Positions 59,901 through 64,000 of a DNA stretch of 64,000 nt are shown piece after piece. The position numbers were made by a program, and so were the translations under genes. The DNA lies in assembly GCA_037976565.1 (NCBI GenBank), contig CP137684.1, forward strand, positions 23,262,233-23,326,232, written 5' to 3'. This stretch comes from Mesocentrotus franciscanus (taxonomy: Eukaryota > Echinodermata > Echinoidea > Camarodonta > Strongylocentrotidae). Below the pieces are notes generated by a model that did not search any database, was not told where the DNA came from, and saw nothing but the letters and a program-made list of their open reading frames with translations. Numbering within the stretch: position 1 is the stretch's first letter; each line of letters starts with the position of its first letter.

Positions 59901-62900
59901 TTTCAGAATAGTCTAGCTGCAATGTATGCGAAACATCTTTGCCAACAAACTGACGTTGATCTGACCCAGGTTCGAATCTAACGTCTTTTGGATAGTGACA
60001 TTAAAGGTCGTCCCAGATTCAATCATTTCTGATTGATTCACATCTGTAAAAAACAAATCACACATTCAATTTCACAAAATTTTCAATGAATGTTTCCACA
60101 TCTCGAGTAGATAACCTGATTTCTGTGGTATTGTCTGTCTGGTACTAACTGTATTTTATGTTGTGATGATCCAGTAGTTATTCCTAATCTTAATCTTATC
60201 TTACTGTACCTTTGACCATGTCTTGTGAAACCTAAAATACACTTATACAATCTTAATAAATGGTTTTACATCTAGAGTCAATTATCTAATGAATAGGTAT
60301 GGTCATATAGCTTGCAGATACTAAAATGAAATGACACGCTAGTTCTCTCCCTCCTTGCCTAAGCCATTCATATTAAATGTTTAAAAACTTTGAATTTGTC
60401 AATTTTGGGAAATGTTTAATGTTTTCATATCTAGAGTAGATTACCTGATATCTCTCTCTGGTAATAGCCATGAGGTCAACTCGATTTGTTGTTGTATTGA
60501 TCCATTTGTTATTACTCCTCTTGCCTTAACCAATCCTTTAAAACGAAATTCTAGATCTAGTAAAATGCTGGAAATCATAACAAATGTTTCAACATCTTAA
60601 CAGGCCCAGCGGAGCACCCCAATTAGCATATCATTAGCGGCCCGTTCTATTTGAATAACCAACGGACATCTACGTGAATCCGAACATGTGTTTGCTAGAA
60701 TGTAAAATCTTAAAATTCGCGTTGCGCCTTTATTACTGCCAATATCGTTATGAAACTTTCCATACTAACTACAATTATTATGAACTTGATATCAGTGAAA
60801 TAAATATGAAATTCCATGGAATAAAACTCGATATATGAGCTTCACCCTCGATAAACACGCCGTCTATTTTTTTTCTGACTCTCCCCTATCCAGCAATGCA
60901 GGAAGTAGAGACTTAGTATGAATGTTCATGAGGGTTGAATCCATATATGGGCGAAACTTTCGCTTGGCCGATGGAGTATTTTTATAGTTATAAGTCCTGT
61001 TTCATGGGGCTTCAGGGACTTTTAGATTTGCACGACGAGAACGTGGACTGCTGCGTGGACATCCTTTTAAGGCAATGTGACGTCCTTTAAGGCACTGTCG
61101 GGACTGACAGTCTGCCCGGCAGTGCCTTAAAAGGACGTAACATTGCCTTAAAAGGATGTCCACGCAGCAGGTGCACGTTCTCGTCGTGCAAATCTAAAAG
61201 TCCCTATTCTCTGCGCATGCGTCTTCGGGCTCAGTGCATTCGGCCGGCAAGACATGTATAACCCAGGCACACGCGAGGTTTCCTGACATAACACATATTT
61301 GAATGAATAGGACTGGTCATAACATTTTGCGCACACGAAGGCTTGTTTTTGTTCGATGAGATTCGGACGTTGGGGTATGTTTTCTCTGACTCTACCCTAT
61401 CCAGCAACTATAAAAAGAGATATTTCAGAAGGATTGAGATTATTAAATTTCTTTTCTGTTCATATGAGGCAATTCTTGGCCGGTCTCGAAAAATGGTGAA
61501 TTTTACGGTGATTTCGTATCTCATTTTTTCGTTTTTGTTCGTCAAAATTATCCCTTAAATTTCACATTTTCGGTGCATCAATAACTTTTGTTATACACAT
61601 GAGTGTCTTGCAAATTTTTTAAATAATTGATTTAGTAGCTTTGATTGCAGATATTCATCACATTAATGAAGAATTTGCCTTCGAAATTTGTTTACTTTTT
61701 TTCGCATCAATCGGTACACAATTGTTTATTTTATGCAAATGATGTTTACTGGACGAGAGTCGATCGCTCGGTAATTGGGGTGCTCCGCTGCGCCTGTTAA
61801 GTGGATTACCTGATTTCTATTTCTGGCAATAGCCCTTGGGTCAACTGTATTCTTTGTTGTGTCAACCCAGATATTTGTCCTTCCTTTGAAACGTTGAGCC
61901 AGAAGTTCATAGTCACATCAGCATTAAGCTTGTTGGCAATTACTGCAATCATAGATGAAGTTGAATTCATCATTATTCCTTCATCTTCAAAACATGCATC
62001 GTCTAGAAAAGAAGATGAATGAAACATTGTAGGTATGTTAGCCATTTCACAGATATTTACTGAAAACATATTTTGTTGTGTGTGGGGGAGGGGAGGGGGG
62101 AGGGGCACTGTGGCTTTTACAACCTTTTCTGGTAGCGTAGCATTTCATTGTTACATTTAAGTGATTTTTGTAAAATGCTATGTTAGATATAACATGAAGT
62201 GTGAGCTCTTTACATTTTTAGTGTAAAGAGTATATTCTTTTAACATTAGCCTTAAATGCTCTGAATGCTGATTACATGTACCCTGGGTTTTTGGAAAGAT
62301 GCATGAATATTATCCTTTGGCCAGATATCCCAATTTAACCTTTTAAATTGTATATTCAAATGAGTGGTACACATACATGTACAAATAGCAGTCTTAACAT
62401 CATGCATAAATACCTGCATTTTGTATTGCTTCATCAAGAGATGAGTACATGGTGTCAGGATTAACTACTACACAGTACCATAGAAAGGTCAGGTCACTGG
62501 ATGACCCAAGCGGCTCATCCGGGTTATATGAGTTCGAGCCATCCACTATCAAGTTTGAAGATACACCTAAGGATCATGTTAAAAGAAGAACAGTTGGTCA
62601 CGTTACGTGTGAAAAAAAGAAGAAGAAACCAAAAAAAGAAGTTGAGACAATAAATACAAAGCAAAAACTCATCAAACTAAAGCTTGGATGTGAAATATAT
62701 TTAATCATGAGTATGCTTTATGGCATTATTTCAAATTATGTTTTCAAGTATTGATTTGAAAATTTTCAATATTTTTTTATATCAAATAGATGATAATGTA
62801 TTTCATTCATAAACAAAACATTGGAGAAGTACCATGTGACCGTGAGGTTCCGCCCTTGATAACAGCTACCAATGGAGACGGTTGTATCTCCAACCAAGTG

Positions 62901-63739
62901 ATGATCTGTTCTTCACCAGTCACTTCACCAGATGTTTTTAGATGAGTTTCAGCTTTCAGATTTAGGCTATAAATACCATAGGGTACAGTTCCACTTGGAA
63001 TCATCACCTGACGTGTCTGGTGAGAGAGTATAAGACATTACAAATCATGCACTAAAATGGTTTCTACTACAAGCTTAGGACGCGATGTATACATCAATCC
63101 ATAGGAAAAACATGTTTGTGATTCAGATACAATACACATCGTAACATTATATTACAGTTCCACTTGAGCTTTACATCTACCAGTAATACAATATAAAAAA
63201 AATATACAACACTTCAAGGGGTAAACTTAAAGTCATTTTTTTTTACATTTTGAAACATGTCTTTACATCAAACTGGACTTTGAGTTCAAGAACTTCCTGC
63301 ATTAAAACCAATAAACACAAAAGTACAAAACCAAAAATGTTTCAATATTTCTTTAAAAATAATGAATCAGAAATTCAGTAGAGTGAATATCTATTTTGCC
63401 TTAAAATTATCTTAGAGAAGATCGTACAATGTAAATGTACATAAATTACACAAAATGATGATGCATTTCTACAATATTGATGAAATCATCAAATAATAAT
63501 CATATATTTACATGTGTGATCTTTTCAAAAGCAGTCACTACATCATCTTCAGTAGATGTGATTATCCACCACTTGAAGTCAGAGGTCATGGGGTTAATGC
63601 ACTTCTCATCCAGCTCCATATGGGCCGAGATATGAATGTTCAAGGCCCTGAGGGACACAGCAGGATGGGGAGCATCGCAATGCTCCTTCACAAACGTGGT
63701 AAGCCTGCTGATGCATGAATGCTTGACAGTCACGTTCAC
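44734..63739 (-). CDS. REJ-module, GPS, single-pass membrane protein (C-terminal 1002 residues)
   Basis: Fifteen exons join in phase: 63739-63512, 63016-62833, 62566-62414, 62002-61810, 58404-58157, 57563-57333, 56304-56171, 55522-55286, 53716-53591, 52023-51829, 49505-49254, 48092-47987, 47105-46788, 45711-45563, 44988-44734. REJ-module signatures in order include LVAVIKGGTSR, VDGSNSYNPDEP, a cysteine pair (CTNC), and NAPPTLGCCIVTPNEGYAL with TCFGFTDVDEPLTY. A GAIN-like region leads to a GPS motif (C-x-FW, W, GC, then CLCNHLT; residues ~901-936 of the fragment), where autoproteolysis would fall between L and T. One helix (~968-996) and the tail RIYKVW follow. Sea urchin suREJ1/2 are single-pass REJ proteins of sperm; suREJ3 and polycystin-1 have 11 spans and a PLAT domain, absent here. 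The 5' end is outside the window. Confidence 0.9.
44989..46067 (-). other. REJ introns around e14, nothing recognised
   Basis: AT-rich intron DNA apart from e14; a short TTG/GTT microsatellite at 45955-45975. Confidence 0.5.
45563..45711 (-). CDS. REJ gene exon e14 (first half of the GPS motif)
   Basis: 149 nt, phase 1/0: ADGIMIRLDDSEDQPDYEDD, then LQCKFWNEDQQQWDSTGCK, i.e. C-x-FW...W...GC of the GPS. Donor AAG|GTATGG. Confidence 0.92.
46068..46335. mobile_element. hAT-like MITE
   Basis: Ends CAGTGGCAGATCCAGG and CTGGATCCGCCCCTG, flanked by the imperfect 8-mers TGCAGAGC and TGCGGTGC (6 of 8 match). It lies in the intron between e13 and e14. Confidence 0.65.
46788..47105 (-). CDS. REJ gene exon e13 (GAIN-like region)
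   Basis: 318 nt, phase 1/1: HDLTADIEVYLPMGETLS to NFTWTVPLVDLK. Beta-rich, consistent with the GAIN fold that precedes GPS motifs. Donor AAAG|GTTAGT. The open frame on the opposite strand here is a shadow. Confidence 0.87.
47221..47400 (-). mobile_element. Degenerate tRNA-derived SINE
   Basis: On the minus strand it shows GTTGTGGGCTCAAATGCCAG in the B-box position and, further on, CACTCTCCACCCAGGTGTCA, shared with the SINE at 47.6 kb in the opposite orientation. Confidence 0.5.
47614..47950 (+). mobile_element. tRNA-derived SINE with a LINE-like tail
   Basis: The tRNA-Ser/Leu-like head has A box TGGCCGAGTGG and B box GGTTCGAATCC (47614-47688). A body with CTCCACCCAGGTGTTAAATG follows, and a tail TAAAGCGCTTAGAGACATTG resembles the LINE tail at 54.77 kb (TAAAGCGCTTTGAGAAGGCC). 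It is inserted antisense to the REJ gene about 40 nt past the e12 donor. Confidence 0.75.
47987..48092 (-). CDS. REJ gene exon e12
   Basis: 106 nt, phase 0/1: MSAMKWNPFSWPGAGG to LKADHILE. The NPF motif occurs in REJ/polycystin proteins between the REJ core and the GAIN region. Acceptor TTTATTTTATTTCAG; donor GAGT|GTAAGA. Confidence 0.85.
48853..49151. mobile_element. MITE, GGGGGNGTTTCACAAAGATC family, copy 1
   Basis: ~65-bp imperfect terminal inverted repeats: GGGGGGAGTTTCACAAAGAT at the left, complement ATCTTTGTGAAACACCCCCC at the right. ~300 bp, no coding content, in the e11-e12 intron. Same family as 59378-59690. Confidence 0.8.
49254..49505 (-). CDS. REJ gene exon e11 (acceptor inside a minisatellite)
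   Basis: 84 codons, phase 0/0: NLIEVAVSTIHDIQDAIVAG to VLGTTVSMK. The acceptor CTCCCCTTGAAG and the first ~19 nt of the exon form part of a 78-bp tandem repeat whose other eight copies lie upstream in transcription (49565-50180). Only this copy leads into an open frame; copies further away read NLIEVAVI then stop. Confidence 0.83.
49487..50183. repeat. 78-bp minisatellite, nine copies, containing the e11 acceptor
   Basis: Copies start (CAGCAACTTCTATC) at 49487, 49565, 49645, 49724, 49801, 49879, 49957, 50034 and 50112, at 77-80-bp spacing. Each has AGTTCTTCAAGG, GAGCAGTGATTAATGG and a (GATAT)n/ATATCATATC stem. Copies differ by a few bases, implying recent amplification. The 78-nt period keeps a spurious minus-strand frame open (49716-50218). 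Confidence 0.93.
50184..50690. other. Intron DNA, nothing recognised
   Basis: ATCATC-type simple sequence near 50265-50305; otherwise plain. Confidence 0.45.
50690..51445 (+). repeat. Degenerate ~130-bp tandem repeat ending in a TTCG hairpin
   Basis: About four units share TTCAGAAATTGACCT, GACCTTTGACC and TATGGTAATA...ATCACCA. It ends with GACAGACGGACGGAC and the hairpin GCCTCTGG...CCACCTTCGGTGG...CAGAGGC (51409-51439). Same architecture as 52440-53295. Confidence 0.65.
51829..52023 (-). CDS. REJ gene exon e10
   Basis: 65 codons, phase 0/0, helical: MLAASTLSEMTSFL, then AQEIIESAGTILVEGLSNIL, ending SQEAENHK. Donor AAG|GTAAAA. Confidence 0.86.
52440..53295 (+). repeat. Five ~140-bp tandem units plus (GACG)n and a terminal hairpin
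   Basis: Units share TTTAATGAGCTATGACCTTT, CGGAAATCGAACTTAGGCTG and AATCCGTCAAACATTA, starting near 52475, 52615, 52770, 52910 and 53052. Then (GACG)n (53196-53250) and the hairpin CCCCTCCGAC-TTC-GTCGGCGAGGGG (53267-53291). It looks like a non-autonomous element with expanded internal repeats; the superfamily is not assigned. Confidence 0.75.
53591..53716 (-). CDS. REJ gene exon e9
   Basis: 42 codons, phase 0/0: IRSSLVNSVAAIPVESMTSL to HNKQEISPDVQ. Helical. Acceptor TTATTCTTCTTTAAAG; donor CAG|GTGGGC. Confidence 0.85.
54420..54860 (+). mobile_element. LINE (CR1/L2-like) 3' end
   Basis: Reads IIFKALHGMCPEFISDLLTP, LRSHSQHILTLNHGATKTYG and, after a frameshift, SMTDVEVFKRALRNHLFDKR then stop, the usual last ~100 residues of CR1/L2-like ORF2. 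The 3' tail TAAAGCGCTTTGAGAAGGCC ends in (ATT)n at 54830-54855. It is a 5'-truncated copy in the e8-e9 intron. Confidence 0.8.
54985..55150 (+). repeat. 26-bp minisatellite, about six copies
   Basis: Unit GGGTTAAAGGTTAGAGTAAG plus AGCCG, tandem from ~54988 to 55140, with decaying GTTAGGGTT edges. In the e8-e9 intron. Confidence 0.85.
55286..55522 (-). CDS. REJ gene exon e8
   Basis: 79 codons, phase 0/0. A helical segment (LTQELLDMTLFVESNVNTLL...AAQLINALGSILN) followed by an acidic linker DEDDSEDNEQ. Such helical stretches lie between the REJ core and the GAIN region in this family. Donor GAG|GTATGG. Confidence 0.85.
55571..56170. other. REJ intron e7-e8, nothing recognised
   Basis: AT-rich intron DNA without identifiable elements. 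Confidence 0.45.
56171..56304 (-). CDS. REJ gene exon e7
   Basis: 134 nt, phase 1/0. FQLYEGNEPIRDGLYLPVGV to NMASTSVF, continuing the REJ module (LPVG, I-x-V-x-V-x-D). Acceptor TTAATTTATATACAG; donor TTC|GTAAGT. Confidence 0.88.
56305..57332. other. REJ intron e6-e7, nothing recognised
   Basis: Several short frames on both strands without motifs. Confidence 0.45.
57333..57563 (-). CDS. REJ gene exon e6
   Basis: 231 nt, phase 1/1, open without ATG. It contains NVNAPPTLGCCIVTPNEGYA and FTVTCFGFTDVDEPLTYQI, the best-conserved stretch of REJ modules (NAPP...C...P..G.AL...F...C.G..D...PL.Y). Donor GAAG|GTATAT. Confidence 0.92.
57564..58156. other. REJ intron e5-e6
   Basis: A short segment around 57965-58035 (TATTACAGGCCTAACATTTC) resembles the sequence just inside the e5 donor (58118-58150, TATTACAGGCCTTGCATTTC), suggesting a small local duplication next to e5. 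Confidence 0.4.
58157..58404 (-). CDS. REJ gene exon e5
   Basis: 248 nt, phase 2/1. CISNCNMYIFTAERLVLHAS then CTNC and VFFQWSLES, a paired-cysteine pattern of REJ modules; ends AGSIILRVTG. Donor ACCG|GTAAGT. Confidence 0.9.
58676..58831. mobile_element. Small TIR element with nested palindromes
   Basis: CTTATAAAGAGTTGCAATTG at the left and AACTGTTTATAAGACAGGGC at the right are inverted. The interior holds the perfect 22-bp palindrome TTGCGATTGATATCAATCGC plus AA (58769-58790). Confidence 0.6.
59378..59690. mobile_element. MITE, GGGGGNGTTTCACAAAGATC family, copy 2
   Basis: ~65-bp inverted ends (GGGGGTGTTTCACAAAGATC and complement). The interior closely matches 48853-49151 (GGCATAAAATGTTGATTCAA). 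It lies within the DNA that splits the 5' and 3' halves of an e4 copy. Confidence 0.82.
59930..60043 (-). pseudogene. Copy of the 5' half of exon e4, apparently broken
   Basis: After a very good acceptor (TTTGTTTTTTACAG) the frame matching e3 reads VNQSEMIESGTTFNVTIQKT and LDSNLGQINVSLLAKM, resembling e4 (EGIMMNSTSSMIAV...NKLNADV). It reaches a TAG near 59930 with no convincing donor. The matching 3' half seems to lie at 58940-59000, about 0.9 kb away, consistent with an insertion through this copy. The entry phase makes it an alternative to e4, not an addition. Confidence 0.45.
60110..60430 (-). pseudogene. Two degenerate tandem copies of the e4 exon end/donor region
   Basis: Units near 60110-60275 and 60276-60430 repeat the e4 3' end, the donor context and the following TCTAGA-containing intron sequence at ~160-bp spacing. 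The first keeps CAACATAAAATACAGTTAG and an ATCAG|GT donor but has lost the reading frame. The second is more decayed. Confidence 0.6.
60445..60567 (-). CDS. Candidate alternative/cassette exon, intact copy of the e4 3' part
   Basis: 123 nt from a TTATGATTTCCAG acceptor to ATCAG|GTAATC, phase 2/2, so it could be spliced between e4 and e5 and add 41 residues without a frame change. It reads ILLDLEFRFKGLVKARG, then SIQQQIELTSWLLPERDI, paralogous to SGLTQQRIQLTQGLLPEIEI of e4. An alternative start at 60595 (phase 1) would make it a replacement for e4. Whether it is used cannot be told from sequence. Confidence 0.4.
60597..61800. mobile_element. TTAA-flanked TIR element splitting the exon array
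   Basis: TTAA at both ends, then inverted repeats CAGGCCCAGCGGAGCACCCC and the complement of CAGGCGCAGCGGAGCACCCC; 1196 bp between the TTAA sites. The TTAA target matches piggyBac-type insertion. No transposase is seen. It contains a large nested palindrome (61018-61206). It lies 9 bp past the e4 donor. Confidence 0.78.
61018..61206. repeat. Palindrome nested in the TTAA element
   Basis: Arms of ~85 bp share CTTTTAGATTTGCACGACGA and GTGGACATCCTTTTAAGGCA with their complements around a centre at ~61110. Possibly a second fold-back inserted into the first element. Confidence 0.75.
61810..62002 (-). CDS. REJ gene exon e4 (source of the downstream exon copies)
   Basis: 193 nt, phase 1/2, from DACFEDEGIMMNSTSSM to LTQGLLPEIEI. 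Acceptor CTTCTTTTCTAG; donor ATCAG|GTAATC. Its 3' half is duplicated several times in the next intron (58.9-60.6 kb). Confidence 0.87.
62414..62566 (-). CDS. REJ gene exon e3
   Basis: 153 nt, phase 1/1. It contains LIVDGSNSYNPDEP, the DGS-x-SY-x-PD signature of REJ modules, followed by DLTFLWYC. Donor GCAG|GTATTT. Confidence 0.9.
62833..63016 (-). CDS. REJ gene exon e2
   Basis: 61 codons plus 1 nt. TRQVMIPSGTVPYGIYSLNL then LVAVIKGGTSRSH; the GG-x-x-R motif marks the start of the REJ core. Acceptor CTCTCTCACCAG; donor CATG|GTACTT. Confidence 0.87.
63017..63511. other. REJ intron e1-e2, nothing recognised
   Basis: AT-rich intron DNA, no element identified. Confidence 0.45.
63512..63739 (-). 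CDS. REJ gene exon e1 (first in window)
   Basis: 76 codons, phase 0/0, from VNVTVKHSCISR to AFEKITH, with DFKWWIITS typical of the beta-strand core of REJ/PKD-like repeats. Acceptor GAATCGTGCAG; donor GTAAAT. Upstream exons lie beyond the right edge. Confidence 0.82.
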
Positions 63740-64000
63740 CTGCACGATTCAGATCATAATTAGGCATGGAGCCAAAACAAGTATGCATTTATTGGGTCCA
63801 TTCCTAATTAAAGTGAAGATTTATGACAGCAATTAATTACTAATTCTTTGTCACCAATGAAGGTGAGGAGTGCAAACTCTTGTTTATTCTACAATTTATT
63901 TAATGGAGCGGCAGTATACTGTATATAATAATAGATGATAGCATGCCATCATTGCAGAACTGAAAAATTATCAGAAACAATAAAAGTTGTAAACTGAGCT

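Overview
The window looks like invertebrate nuclear DNA, most likely from an echinoderm and probably a sea urchin. It is AT-rich, most of the length is intron or repeat, the exons have GT-AG boundaries, and it carries a REJ (receptor for egg jelly)/polycystin-family gene. The assignment rests on gene content and is an inference. One 500-base run of N (30472-30971) marks an assembly gap.

Layout. (1) 1-4.0 kb: the 3' part of a ferritin heavy-chain-type gene on the + strand, with two coding exons and a poly(A) signal; the first coding exon is not in the window. (2) 4.4-8.85 kb: a very long ~29-bp minisatellite, followed to 12 kb by CT tracts, duplicated blocks and tandem repeats. (3) 12-44 kb: repeat-dominated DNA with two remnants of a non-LTR retrotransposon (endonuclease part near 12.7 kb, C-terminal part near 37.3-38.7 kb), hAT-like and TTAA-flanked elements, fold-back elements, tRNA-like sequence, two blocks of an ATGGTA-type satellite, arrays of small hairpins, and a near-identical ~1.9-kb duplication on both sides of the gap that looks like a haplotype duplication. 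A few isolated exon-like segments occur here; none gives a complete gene with confidence. (4) 44.7-63.8 kb: the 3' part of one minus-strand gene. Fifteen consecutive exons join in phase into a 1002-residue C-terminal fragment: REJ module, GAIN-like region, GPS motif, one transmembrane helix, six-residue tail and stop. With one membrane span and no PLAT domain it resembles the single-pass sea urchin sperm REJ proteins (suREJ1/2 type) rather than the 11-span polycystin-1/suREJ3 type. Its 5' end lies beyond the right edge.

The most interesting structure is inside the REJ gene. The exon at 61810-62002 has several tandem partial copies downstream (58.9-60.6 kb). One is still open and phase-compatible, one has a good acceptor but is broken by inserted DNA, and the array has been split by a TTAA-flanked element. 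In addition, the acceptor of another exon (49254-49505) has been swept into a nine-copy 78-bp minisatellite, so eight decoy acceptors precede the true one. Both invite RNA-level checks for alternative splicing of a REJ gene, in a family that includes known sperm receptors.
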